A stretch of DNA of 64,000 bases, taken from Ruminococcaceae bacterium UBA1734. GTDB lineage: Bacteria; Bacillota; Clostridia; Oscillospirales; Acutalibacteraceae. The position numbers and the translations under genes are program-made. A model generated the notes under the pieces. It did not search any database. It had not been told where the DNA came from and saw only the letters and a list, made by a program, of their open reading frames with translations. Location of the stretch: the NCBI GenBank assembly GCA_002315765.1, contig DCIE01000072.1:19043-83042 (forward strand). Direction: 5' to 3'. Every line of letters starts with the position of its first letter. Within the stretch, counting starts at the first letter, position 1. Positions 25,038 through 34,072 of the stretch are shown piece by piece.

Positions 25038-25826
25038 TTATATTTTATAAATTTCGGCTCGCCTATCGGCAAACACATTTATAGACTTTCTGATATCCGA
25101 GAGTATCTCGGTATTGCAATCGGCTGTTATTATACACTCTTTTTCTTCAGCCGAAACTATGGTTTCTCCCCAAGGGTCAACCACCATTGAATTTCCGCCG
25201 TACTTGGTTTCAAGAGCAGTACCGCAGGAATTTGAACATACGGCAAAGATTTGATTTTCAATCGCCCTTGCCGTTACAAGAGCCCTTAAATGAGGCACTC
25301 TTATTTTAGGCCACTGGGAAACCATAAACAAAAAATCGGTTTGTTTTTTTGCCGTTACGGTTCTTACAAGCTCGGGAAATCTTACATCATAGCAAATAAT
25401 AAGGGTGCATAATCGGTTATCAAGATAAAACTCAACAGCCCCATTGCCCTTTTCAAAGTATTTATCCTCTCCCATAGGGGAAAACAAATGACTTTTATCA
25501 TACTCGGCAACACATTCACCTTTTCTGTCAAACACATAGGCCGTATTGTAAAGCCTATCGTTCTTAACATTCGCCACCGAACCTGCCACAATATTTATGC
25601 CATATTCTTTGGCTAATGCCCCAATCTCTTGTTTTACTCGTTTACCGTCTATATCGCAAAGTTCTTTTTTAATATCCTTCGGTGAAAATCCCACATTCCA
25701 GGTTTCGGGCAAAACCACCGTATCGGGATTATCAGATAAAGATTTTTTTATTAAATCCTTTGCTTTTTCAAAATTTTTATCGGGAGCATTTAGTTCCATA
25801 TCCATTTGTATTACTGATATTTTCAT
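25038..25826 (-). CDS. Carbon-nitrogen hydrolase, omega-amidase-like
   Basis: A 262-aa nitrilase-superfamily enzyme with the complete triad: Glu in LPETWN (about residue 41), Lys in DKSHLF (about 109) and Cys in IICYDVRFPEL (about 144). It resembles Nit2/YafV omega-amidases, which hydrolyse 2-oxoglutaramate or 2-oxosuccinamate formed when glutamine or asparagine is the amino donor. That would pull a glutamine-dependent transamination forward and suits its place directly before ilvE. Other amide substrates cannot be excluded. Confidence 0.85.
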   Translation of the reverse strand: MKISVIQMDMELNAPDKNFEKAKDLIKKSLSDNPDTVVLPETWNVGFSPKDIKKELCDIDGKRVKQEIGALAKEYGINIVAGSVANVKNDRLYNTAYVFDRKGECVAEYDKSHLFSPMGEDKYFEKGNGAVEFYLDNRLCTLIICYDVRFPELVRTVTAKKQTDFLFMVSQWPKIRVPHLRALVTARAIENQIFAVCSNSCGTALETKYGGNSMVVDPWGETIVSAEEKECIITADCNTEILSDIRKSINVFADRRAEIYKI

Positions 25827-25835
25827 AAAATCCTC

Positions 25836-28124
25836 CTAAAGTTTATTTCTTTGTATCTTACCGCTTGTGGTCTTAGGGAGTTCGTCTCTGAAAATTACCA
25901 AACGAGGGTATTTATAGGGTGCGGTATGTTTTTTAACATAATTTTGAATTTCGGTCTTCAGTTCTTCGGTGGGCTCTGTTCCCTCTACAAGAACGATACT
26001 TGCCTTAACAATTTGTCCTCTTACTTCATCAGGTGCCGCAGATACACCACACTCAAGAACATAGGGTAACTCCATAATAACGCTTTCGATTTCAAAGGGT
26101 CCTATGCGATAGCCCGAAGACTTAATAACATCATCAACCCTACCCACATACCAATAAAATCCGTCTTCATCCTGCCAAGCGGTATCTCCCGTATGGTAAT
26201 ATCCGTCGTGGATAGCCTCTTTTGTTTTTTCCGGGTCCATATAATAGCCCGTAAACAATCCGCAAGGTATTCCGTCCTTAACATTAACTACTATTTCGCC
26301 TGTTTCACCTATGGCGACAGGATTTCCGTTACTATCAACGATTGAAATATCGTATATAGGACAAGGCTTACCCATTGAGCCTATCTTATGAGGTGCACCT
26401 CTGAGATTTCCTATCATCATAGTGCTTTCACTTTGTCCGAATCCCTCAATGATTTGAAGGTTTGTGGCGTTCTTAAACTGCTTATAAACCTCAGGGTTTA
26501 ACGCCTCTCCTGCTGTGGTCATATGCCTAACAGAAGAAAAATCATACCTCGAAAGGTCCTGTTTTATCATCATCCTAAGCATAGTTGGCGGTGCACAGAA
26601 GGTTGTAATTTGATATTTTGCAAACAAAGGCAATATTTTTGAAGCATCAAAGCGGTCAAAATCATAAACAAAGGTTGCCGCTTCACAGAACCACTGTCCG
26701 TAAAGCTTACCCCACATAGCCTTTGCCCAACCCGTATCGGATATGGTAAGGTGGAGTCCGTCCCTTTCGCAACAATGCCAATATTTCGCCGTAACAAAAT
26801 GTCCGAAGGGATATTTGTGATTATGTACTGCAACCTTGGGAAATCCCGATGTTCCGGAAGTAAAGAACATAAGAAGCGGGTCATCGCCGCAGGGTGAATC
26901 CTCTGTGCGTTCGAAGTTAGAACTGAAAATCTTATACTCCTTATCAAAATTTCTCCAGCCGTCCCGACTTCCGTTTACGATAATCTTATTAACAATTCCC
27001 GAATAGGATTTCATTGCCTCATCGGCAGAATCGCAGGAAATATCATCAGCGGTACAAATAAGGGTTGTAACACCTGCCTTATTAAACCTATACTCAAAAT
27101 CGTGTGCCAACAACTGACTTGTTGCCGGTATTGCAATAGCTCCGATTTTATTAAGTCCTATCATAATCGGCCAAAATTGATAATTTCGCCTTAAAACAAG
27201 CATTACCCTATCGCCTTTTTTAATACCCATTGAGCTAAAGTAATTTGCACATCTCGCCGATTCTTTTTTAATATCCGAAAATGTAAACCTTCGTTCGGTA
27301 TCGTATCTGTCAATATGAAGCATAGCAAGTTTTTCGGGATTTCTGTTTGCTATTTCATCAACAACATCAAAAGCAAAGTTAAACTTTTCGGTATTTTTAA
27401 ATTTAATAGAAGTGGGTGTTCCTCTATCGTTCATAATAACATCAACATAATTTTTATAAATTCGGTCGGTGTCGTCTTCCTTAACCTCTTTTTCGGTTTC
27501 AACAGCCTTAATAGGTGTAAGCTCAGGTATCGGTTCGCCTGTTGGATTTAAAACGATTGCATAAAATTCACAGTCTTTTCCGCCTACAGCTATCATTCCG
27601 TGAGGCGTGGAGGAATTAAAATAAATGCTGTCCCCTGCCTCAATAATTTCGCTATGCTCACCTATTTGAATCCTTAGCTTACCGGAAATCACAATATCAA
27701 GCTCCTGCCCCTCGTGGGTTGTAAGCTCAATATCCCTTGTTTGTGCCGACTCATCATACTTACTTCTTACATATAGAGGCTCGGCAATTCTGTTTTTAAA
27801 AGAATATGCCATATTGTAATAGGTCATTCCGTGGGCATTGGCAATTTCCTGTCCCTTGCCTTTTTTTGTTAAGGTAAAGGACTTAAGTGTAGGGCTGTGT
27901 CCCTCAATAATATCGGTTACATTAACTTCAAGTGCCAAAGCACAGCGATAAAGAAAAGCAAAATTCAAATCGCCCTGTCCGCCTTCACAAGCTAAGTATT
28001 CCTCAACACTTACATCGGTTTTTAATGCCATTTCTTCGGGACTGACTCCCTCTATTTCACGCAGTTCCCTGATTCTTCCTGCCATTTCCTTGATTTTATA
28101 ATCAAGTCCGCTTATTTGTTGCAT
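25836..28124 (-). CDS. XRE-cupin-AMP-dependent acyl-CoA ligase fusion (second copy)
   Basis: A 762-aa three-part protein. Residues about 12-70 form an XRE helix-turn-helix (ending in a CALALEVNVTDIIEG-type helix), residues about 130-195 a cupin (EAGDSIYFNSSTPHGM), and residues about 235-762 an acyl/acetyl-CoA synthetase domain. The ligase has FFTSGTSGFPK (about 420-430), EGFGQSE, YHTGD, the hinge GRVDDVIKSSGYRIG, and the catalytic Lys in KTTSGKIQ at the C-terminus. The ATG at 28124 has AGGAGG 7 bp upstream; the longer frame starts inside the terminator. The enzyme should activate a carboxylic acid with ATP and CoA. Whether the N-terminal part binds DNA, senses the acid or both is unknown. First gene of an eight-gene operon. 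Confidence 0.88.
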   Translation of the reverse strand: MQQISGLDYKIKEMAGRIRELREIEGVSPEEMALKTDVSVEEYLACEGGQGDLNFAFLYRCALALEVNVTDIIEGHSPTLKSFTLTKKGKGQEIANAHGMTYYNMAYSFKNRIAEPLYVRSKYDESAQTRDIELTTHEGQELDIVISGKLRIQIGEHSEIIEAGDSIYFNSSTPHGMIAVGGKDCEFYAIVLNPTGEPIPELTPIKAVETEKEVKEDDTDRIYKNYVDVIMNDRGTPTSIKFKNTEKFNFAFDVVDEIANRNPEKLAMLHIDRYDTERRFTFSDIKKESARCANYFSSMGIKKGDRVMLVLRRNYQFWPIMIGLNKIGAIAIPATSQLLAHDFEYRFNKAGVTTLICTADDISCDSADEAMKSYSGIVNKIIVNGSRDGWRNFDKEYKIFSSNFERTEDSPCGDDPLLMFFTSGTSGFPKVAVHNHKYPFGHFVTAKYWHCCERDGLHLTISDTGWAKAMWGKLYGQWFCEAATFVYDFDRFDASKILPLFAKYQITTFCAPPTMLRMMIKQDLSRYDFSSVRHMTTAGEALNPEVYKQFKNATNLQIIEGFGQSESTMMIGNLRGAPHKIGSMGKPCPIYDISIVDSNGNPVAIGETGEIVVNVKDGIPCGLFTGYYMDPEKTKEAIHDGYYHTGDTAWQDEDGFYWYVGRVDDVIKSSGYRIGPFEIESVIMELPYVLECGVSAAPDEVRGQIVKASIVLVEGTEPTEELKTEIQNYVKKHTAPYKYPRLVIFRDELPKTTSGKIQRNKL

Positions 28125-28144
28125 TCTATAACCTCCTATTTGGG

Positions 28145-28419
28145 ACAAAAAACAAAACACTCGTCCCAAAGTAAAATACTTTGAGACGAGTGTTATAATC
28201 TAACTACCCGCGGTACCACTCAAATTGCACCAAAGTGCCACTCAGGTTCTGACAAACCGTATGCGTTAACGCAGCCTACACGGAAGGGCTCTACTCGTTA
28301 AAAAAACTTTCTTCCCTTCGGCTCGGAAGTTACAACTTAATTACCCCTACCGATAACTCGCACCAACCGTTATCTCTCTTAAGATGGTATAAAAAAGTCC
28401 TCTTCGTCTTTGCCTTTAT
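28145..28419 (-). promoter_or_regulatory. T-box leader of the oxidoreductase operon
   Basis: The minus-strand RNA has the T-box hallmarks in order: a GACGAAGAGGA kink-turn-like start, an AAGAGAG bulge, a distal loop with GGTTGGTGCGA, the GAGCCGAAGG linker, and the T-box sequence GAGTGGTACCGCGGG (28206-28224). It ends in a strong terminator (17-bp stem, 28157-28173 with 28177-28193, one mismatch region, then T-run) 33 bp before the start codon. The acceptor bulge reads UGGU, matching a tRNA with discriminator A. The specifier region reads GUAACUUCC; CUU (Leu) is my best guess, with UUC (Phe) as alternative. Confidence 0.9.
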
Positions 28420-28425
28420 GCTCAA

Positions 28426-28454
28426 AGTATAATATATAGATGTTAATTTGTCAA
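28426..28454 (-). promoter_or_regulatory. Promoter of the T-box-controlled operon
   Basis: Minus strand: TTGACA (28449-28454), 17 bp, TATACT (28426-28431). It starts 8 bp after the stop codon of the upstream ligase gene, so read-through from that gene would also pass the T-box. Confidence 0.85.
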
Positions 28455-28461
28455 TAGTTTT

Positions 28462-30726
28462 TTAAAGTAGGTTGCGCTGAATCTTTCCGTTGGTGGTTTT
28501 GGGAAGCTCGTCCTTAAATACCACAAGGCGGGGATACTTATAAGGAGCCGTATGACTCTTAACATAGTTTTGTATCTCGGTCTTTAATTCCTCGGTTGGC
28601 TCAACGCCCTTCATTAATACGATACTTGCCTTAACAATTTGTCCTCTTATTTCGTCAGGTGCGGCAGATACTCCGCATTCAAGAACATAAGGAAGTTCCA
28701 TAATAACGCTTTCGATTTCAAAAGGTCCTATGCGATAGCCCGAGGATTTAATAATGTCATCAACTCTACCCACATACCAAAAATATCCGTCCTCATCACG
28801 CCAAGCAGTATCGCCGGTATGATACATATTTCCTCTTTTACATTCTTGAGTTTTTTGTGGGTCCTTATAGTATTCCTTAAACAGTCCCACCGGTTTTCCT
28901 TCATCAAGTTTGATTACAATCTCACCTGTTTCACCGTTAGCCACTTCGTTGCCCTCAAGGTCGACAACGGCAATATTGTACTGCGGTGAAGCCTTGCCCA
29001 TAGAGCCTATTTTTGTCTTACCGCCATATAAATTTGCAACCGTAAGAGTGGTTTCGGTTTGACCGAAGCCCTCATAAATTGTCAGTCCGGTTGCATTCTT
29101 AAACTGCTTGGCAACCTCAGGATTAAGTGCCTCTCCTGCTGTTGTCATATGCCTAACAGAGGAAAAATCGTATTGTGATAAATCCTGTTTCACCATCATT
29201 CTCAGCATTGTAGGAGGTGCACAGAAGGTTGTAATGCCGTACTTTTTAAACATCGGCATTATATCCGAAGCATCAAATCTATCGAAATCATATACAAATA
29301 CAGCGCCTTCGCACAACCACTGACCGTAAAGCTTTCCCCAAAGGGATTTTCCCCAACCCGTGTCTGATATGGTAAAATGAAGTCCGTCCTGTTCGCAACA
29401 ATGCCAATACTTTGCAGTTACAAAATGACCTAAAGAATAGGTATGGTCATGAGCCACCATTTTAGGTTCGCCCGTTGTACCCGAGGAAAAGAACATTACA
29501 GCGGTATCTTCACCGCAAGAAGTGGTTTCGTTTCTATGAAAACTGCTTGAATAAACAGGATATTCGCTATCAAAATCTCTCCAGTCTTCTCGGCATCCGC
29601 CAACCATTATTTTATGAACAACGGTTTCACAGTTTTCGGCAGCCCTTGAAGCGCATTCAGCCACATCACCATCAGCAGTACAAACTATTGCTTTAACACC
29701 TGCTGACTTAAAACGGTACTCAAAATCGTGGTCCTTTAAAAGATATGTTGCAGGTATGGCAACGGCGCCCAGCTTATGAAGTGCTATCATACAGAACCAG
29801 AACTGATAATGTCTTTTAAGCACCAACATTACCTTATCACCCTTTTTAATACCGAGAGTTTTAAAGTAATTGGCACATCTTGCCGATTCTTTCTTAATAT
29901 CAGTAAAGGTGAAATGGCGTTCGTTCTTTTCACGGTCAATATGAAGCATCGCAAGTTTATCCGGGTATTTTTTAGCAATTGCGTCAACCACATCAAATCC
30001 GAAATTAAACTTATCTGTATTAGCAAAACCGATATCCTGCAAAACTCCGTTTTCATCTTCCTTGGTCTTGACAAATTTTTCGCATAAAAGTTTTGTAGCA
30101 GGTCTTGCGGAAACAACACTGTTACGGATTGATTCCTCTTTTGTATCCTCACCCGGCAAAACAACCGCTAAAAACTGACAATCCTCTCCTCCTACGGCTA
30201 TCATTCCGTGGGGTGTGGAAGAATTATAATAAATGCTATCGCCCTCATGAAGAACCTCTTTGTTGTTGCCTATTTGTACCAACAAAGAACCCGAAACCAC
30301 AAAGTCAAACTCCTGACCGCTGTGATTTATCAAATGAATAGGCTTTTTTTGAAGTTCGGCGGAATACTCATATTTTACCCAATATGGTTCGGCAATCTTA
30401 TTCCTGAATTCAGGTGCCAAGTTAGCGATATCAATACCGTCCTCCTTGGCGGTTTGTTGGCCCTTGCCTTTTCTTGTTACGGTATATGAAGAAAGTTTGG
30501 CACTTCGTCCTTCTAAAAGCTCGGTAATTTCTATATCAAAAACAAGCGCACATTTATGAATAAATGTAAAAGGCATATCACTTTTACAACTTTCAAAAGC
30601 AATATAATCCTCAACAGACACCTCGGTCTTTTTCGCCATTTCTTCGGCAGAATAGCCCATAATTTCTCGCATTTCCTTTATACGAGATGCAATTTCAAAT
30701 AATTGGGACATTACACTTTTTGACAT
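28462..30726 (-). CDS. XRE-cupin-AMP-dependent acyl-CoA ligase fusion (first copy)
   Basis: A 754-aa paralogue of the downstream ligase with the same three parts: HTH (about residues 15-75), cupin (about 135-195, with HEGDSIYYNSSTPHGM) and AMP-forming ligase (about 240-754, with FFSSGTTGEPK, EGFGQTE, YHTGD, GRVDDIIKSSGYRIG and KTTNGKIQ). The start is the ATG at 30726, with GGAGG 7 bp upstream; an in-frame extension would enter the T-box terminator. The two copies are very similar in the ligase part but diverge in the linker after the cupin. This one has its own promoter and T-box and no terminator before the next promoter. Different acid preferences for the two are likely. Confidence 0.88.
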   Translation of the reverse strand: MSKSVMSQLFEIASRIKEMREIMGYSAEEMAKKTEVSVEDYIAFESCKSDMPFTFIHKCALVFDIEITELLEGRSAKLSSYTVTRKGKGQQTAKEDGIDIANLAPEFRNKIAEPYWVKYEYSAELQKKPIHLINHSGQEFDFVVSGSLLVQIGNNKEVLHEGDSIYYNSSTPHGMIAVGGEDCQFLAVVLPGEDTKEESIRNSVVSARPATKLLCEKFVKTKEDENGVLQDIGFANTDKFNFGFDVVDAIAKKYPDKLAMLHIDREKNERHFTFTDIKKESARCANYFKTLGIKKGDKVMLVLKRHYQFWFCMIALHKLGAVAIPATYLLKDHDFEYRFKSAGVKAIVCTADGDVAECASRAAENCETVVHKIMVGGCREDWRDFDSEYPVYSSSFHRNETTSCGEDTAVMFFSSGTTGEPKMVAHDHTYSLGHFVTAKYWHCCEQDGLHFTISDTGWGKSLWGKLYGQWLCEGAVFVYDFDRFDASDIMPMFKKYGITTFCAPPTMLRMMVKQDLSQYDFSSVRHMTTAGEALNPEVAKQFKNATGLTIYEGFGQTETTLTVANLYGGKTKIGSMGKASPQYNIAVVDLEGNEVANGETGEIVIKLDEGKPVGLFKEYYKDPQKTQECKRGNMYHTGDTAWRDEDGYFWYVGRVDDIIKSSGYRIGPFEIESVIMELPYVLECGVSAAPDEIRGQIVKASIVLMKGVEPTEELKTEIQNYVKSHTAPYKYPRLVVFKDELPKTTNGKIQRNLL

Positions 30727-30744
30727 AGAAAAACCTCCATAAAA

Positions 30745-31026
30745 ACACAAAACTCGCCTCAAGTAATTCACTTGAGACGAGATATTTACTAACCCGCGGT
30801 ACCACTCAAATTGCACTAAATAAGTGCCCCTCAGACTCTAACAAGTCTTATGCATTAACGCAGCAATAACGTAAAGAACTAATCGAAAACTTTCATTCTT
30901 TCGGCTCAAAAGGGATAAGAATATACATACACCTGCCGAGATTACACCATCCTCGACTCTCTTTAAAGCTTTAATTGCACATTCCGTCTTTATCACAGCT
31001 TTTATTTGTTCGGTATTCAATTTGCA
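30745..31026 (-). promoter_or_regulatory. T-box leader of the first ligase gene
   Basis: A second T-box on the minus strand: AAAGACGGA start, AAAGAGAG bulge, distal GATGGTGTAAT loop, TTTTGAGCCGAAAG linker and the T-box sequence GAGTGGTACCGCGGG (30792-30810), then a 12-bp terminator stem (30753-30764 with 30770-30781) and T-run. The UGGU bulge again fits a tRNA with discriminator A. The specifier region reads GUAUAUUCUUAUCC; AUU (Ile) is my guess, UUC (Phe) is possible. The lower part of Stem I looks less regular than in the other T-box. A 67-codon open frame across it is not a gene. Confidence 0.88.
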
Positions 31027-31031
31027 ACTAA

Positions 31032-31060
31032 ATATTATCACATTTTCATATGGTTGTCAA
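31032..31060 (-). promoter_or_regulatory. Promoter of the first T-box/ligase unit
   Basis: Minus strand: TTGACA (31055-31060), 17 bp, TAATAT (31032-31037), about 36 bp after the gpsA stop codon. Confidence 0.8.
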
Positions 31061-31096
31061 GTCTTTTAGTCATTTTTTTGTTATTTTATCGAAATT

Positions 31097-32080
31097 TTAA
31101 TGTTCTTGTGTTTTAGGTCTCAACATTAAATCCTTTACAACGGTGTCAATAGGATAATTTTCATACAAAACTTTATAGCAGGTTTCAACTATCGGCATAC
31201 TTACATTATACTTATTAGCCAAATCGTAAGCCAACCTTGCGGCATAATAACCTTCAACCGTTCCCACTTCGGCAAGGGCTGTTTTTATATCAACCCCATT
31301 TCCCACAAGGTTTCCGAAACGGTTATTTCTACTATGTCTTGATGTACAGGTTACAACCAAATCACCTATTCCGGCAAGACCTGAAAAGGTGCGTTCATTG
31401 GCTCCCATTTTAACACCGAGTCTTGACATTTCCGCAAGTCCTCTTGTAATAAGTGCGGCTTTACTGTTATCTCCAAGCTTTAGACCATCGCATATTCCGG
31501 CACAAATGGCAATTACATTTTTTATTGCACCGCCCAGTTCTACACCCACTACATCGTCGCTTGTATAAATTCTTAAAAATTCACTTGATAATTCATCCTG
31601 AACAATGGATGCCGCAGAAATGCTTGTTGATGCCGCCACAAGAGATGTGGGAATATTTCTTGCCACTTCTTCGGCATGGGAGGGTCCCGAAAGCACAACA
31701 ACTTCGCAATCAGGATTTTTTTCCTTTATTATTATTGAAAGGCGTCTATAACTTTCCCCTTCCAATCCCTTTGACAAATTAACGATTATTCCGTTCTTTT
31801 TGTACCTTGAAATTTGTTCGGCAACCGAAGCAACTGCCACAGACGGCGTGGCAATAACGGTAATTAAAGAATCTTTTATTACCGACATATCGTTTGTGAT
31901 TTTTATATCCTTCGGAATTTCAATGCCCTTTAAAAGTTTTTCGCTTGTCCTCTTTTCGGAAAGCATTTTTACTTCGTCTTCAAATGGGGACCAAAGGGTT
32001 ACACTATGTCCGCAATTATATGCCGATAAACCCATAGCTATTCCCCAACCGCCGGAGCCTAAAATTGTTATTTCAGCCAT
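31097..32080 (-). CDS. gpsA: Glycerol-3-phosphate dehydrogenase [NAD(P)+]
   Basis: A 327-aa enzyme making sn-glycerol-3-phosphate from dihydroxyacetone phosphate for phospholipid synthesis. The dinucleotide loop reads GSGGWGIAM, and the catalytic region has SGPSHAEEVAR and the Lys-containing GAIKNVIAICAG segment. The start is the ATG at 32080 with GGAGG 8 bp upstream, overlapping the end of plsY by 8 bp. The gene follows plsY, whose product consumes glycerol-3-phosphate. Confidence 0.95.
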   Translation of the reverse strand: MAEITILGSGGWGIAMGLSAYNCGHSVTLWSPFEDEVKMLSEKRTSEKLLKGIEIPKDIKITNDMSVIKDSLITVIATPSVAVASVAEQISRYKKNGIIVNLSKGLEGESYRRLSIIIKEKNPDCEVVVLSGPSHAEEVARNIPTSLVAASTSISAASIVQDELSSEFLRIYTSDDVVGVELGGAIKNVIAICAGICDGLKLGDNSKAALITRGLAEMSRLGVKMGANERTFSGLAGIGDLVVTCTSRHSRNNRFGNLVGNGVDIKTALAEVGTVEGYYAARLAYDLANKYNVSMPIVETCYKVLYENYPIDTVVKDLMLRPKTQEH

Positions 32081-32729
32081 TCTTTTTTCCTCCGAATGCA
32101 AATTTGTTTTCGGTGCCGTTTATTAGCCTTTTTATATTTTCGGTATGTCTTACAAAAATAATTACCTCATAAACAAGGCAAATGACAAGTTGAGGAACAA
32201 ACGGTATTTCGCCATTATTAAAAATCAGAGTACATACTATAACCGCTGTAGTTGCCAATAAAGAGCTTAATGAAACAGTCTTTGATATTAACATACCTAT
32301 AATAAACACCAAAAGTCCTATGACGATTGCCTTTGGGCAACAAAAGAGAAATATTCCCAGTCCGGTAGCAACACCTTTTCCACCTCTGAACCCAAAGAAA
32401 ATAGGAAAAATATGACCTATCATACAAGCCAATCCGCATATAAAAGCCCCGTAAACCGGGTTTGCCCAAAAAACTATTTCTTTTGCCGCAACATAGGAAA
32501 AAACCAAACTACCAACCAGTGCTGCCGAAAACCCCTTTAACATATCGCAAACAAAGGTTAAAATTCCGGTTATTTTCCCTCCAACCCTCAAGGCATTGGT
32601 GCTTCCCGCATTTCCGCTTCCGAAGTCCCGTACATCTTTTTTTGTAAACGCTTTAGTGAAAATAACAGCAAAATTAATGCTTCCCAGCAAATATGTGCCG
32701 ATTACCGTAGCAACTGCAAAAAAAATCAT
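32073..32729 (-). CDS. plsY: Acyl-phosphate:glycerol-3-phosphate acyltransferase
   Basis: A 218-aa inner-membrane acyltransferase with about five helices. GSGNAGSTNALR (about residues 36-48) and FRGGKGVATGLG (about 112-124) are the PlsY active-site loops. It makes lysophosphatidic acid from acyl-phosphate, the first step of phospholipid synthesis. It lies between der and gpsA; its start shares one base with the der stop. Confidence 0.95.
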   Translation of the reverse strand: MIFFAVATVIGTYLLGSINFAVIFTKAFTKKDVRDFGSGNAGSTNALRVGGKITGILTFVCDMLKGFSAALVGSLVFSYVAAKEIVFWANPVYGAFICGLACMIGHIFPIFFGFRGGKGVATGLGIFLFCCPKAIVIGLLVFIIGMLISKTVSLSSLLATTAVIVCTLIFNNGEIPFVPQLVICLVYEVIIFVRHTENIKRLINGTENKFAFGGKKNG

Positions 32730-34054
32730 TATTTTTCTCCTCTTTCTCTAATAACAAATCTAACAGGAGTTCCTTCAAGACCGAAGGTGGAACGAATTTG
32801 ATTTTCCAAATATCTTTGATAGGAAAAATGAAACAAATCAGCCCTATTACAAAATGCAACAAATGTGGGAGGACAGGTTGACGCCTGTGTCATATAATAA
32901 ATCTTTAACCGCTTTCCTTTATCTGTAGGAGGTTGTACTCTTGCGGTTGCATCGGCAAGAATGTCATTAAGCTTGCCGGTGGAAATACGCATTGTATTTT
33001 GAGTATGAACATATTTTATAAGCTCAAAAAGTCTGTCAATTCTTTGACCGGTTTTCGCCGAAATAAAAATAATAGGTGCAAATGGCATAAAAGAAAAGTC
33101 GTTCATCAGTTTCTTTCGGTAACTATCCATTGTTTGACCGTCTTTTTCCACTATATCCCACTTATTAACCGCTATTATACAGCCTTTTCCCTGTTCGAGG
33201 GCAAGTCCCGCAACCTTGGAGTCCTGCTCGGTAAAGCCCTCCTTACCGTCAAGCATTATTACGCATACATCGGCTCTTTCAATAGCCATTTTTGCTCTTA
33301 AAATACTGTATTTTTCAATTTTGTCTTCAATCCTGCTTTGTCTTCTGAGTCCTGCGGTATCAATGAAATTAAATTTACCGAACTTGTTTTCCACCAAAGC
33401 ATCAATAGCATCTCTTGTAGTACCGGCAATATCAGATACAATAAGACGGTCTTCACCTAAAATCTTATTAACCAAAGAGGATTTTCCGGCATTGGGTTTT
33501 CCGATAACGGCAACCTTAACTGTGTCCTCGTCATCCTCATCGTCAAAAGCACCATCGGGAAGATTTTTAAACACCTCGTCAAGCAAATCGCCGGTTCCGT
33601 GTCCGTGAACCGAAGAAACGGCAATAGGGTCCCCAAGTCCTAAATTATAAAACTCGTAAAATTCGGCAGGTACATCTCCCACCTTATCGCATTTATTCAC
33701 ACAAAGCACAATGGGTTTTCCGCTTTTTTGGAGCATTGATGCAATTTCCGCATCGGTTGCGGTAACACCGGTTTGCATATCCACAACAAACATAATAACA
33801 CAAGCGGTATCAATGGCAAGTTGAGCCTGAGCTCTCATTCCCGACAGAATAATGTCATCGGTTTTCGGCTCAATACCCCCTGTATCAACCAACATAATTT
33901 TATGGCCTTCCCACTCGGTATCACCGTATATTCTATCACGGGTTACACCCGGTGTATCATCAACTATGGAAAGTCTTTTACCGATAAGTTTATTAAAAAG
34001 TGTAGACTTGCCTACATTCGGTCTTCCTACAACGGCAACAATCGGTTTTGACAT
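32729..34054 (-). CDS. der: Ribosome-associated GTPase Der (EngA)
   Basis: A 441-aa GTPase with two G domains and a C-terminal KH-like domain. The first G1 loop is GRPNVGKST (about residue 9), the second GKPNAGKSS (about 185), with NKCD and NKWD as the two G4 motifs. It is required for 50S subunit maturation. It lies in the operon DUF512-der-plsY-gpsA, an arrangement common in Clostridia. Confidence 0.96.
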   Translation of the reverse strand: MSKPIVAVVGRPNVGKSTLFNKLIGKRLSIVDDTPGVTRDRIYGDTEWEGHKIMLVDTGGIEPKTDDIILSGMRAQAQLAIDTACVIMFVVDMQTGVTATDAEIASMLQKSGKPIVLCVNKCDKVGDVPAEFYEFYNLGLGDPIAVSSVHGHGTGDLLDEVFKNLPDGAFDDEDDEDTVKVAVIGKPNAGKSSLVNKILGEDRLIVSDIAGTTRDAIDALVENKFGKFNFIDTAGLRRQSRIEDKIEKYSILRAKMAIERADVCVIMLDGKEGFTEQDSKVAGLALEQGKGCIIAVNKWDIVEKDGQTMDSYRKKLMNDFSFMPFAPIIFISAKTGQRIDRLFELIKYVHTQNTMRISTGKLNDILADATARVQPPTDKGKRLKIYYMTQASTCPPTFVAFCNRADLFHFSYQRYLENQIRSTFGLEGTPVRFVIRERGEK

Positions 34055-34072
34055 TAAAACACTCCCTTTCTT

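Noticed and set aside
30838..31041. A 67-codon open frame on the minus strand
   Set aside because: It runs across the T-box leader of the first ligase gene; the RNA motifs explain the sequence better.
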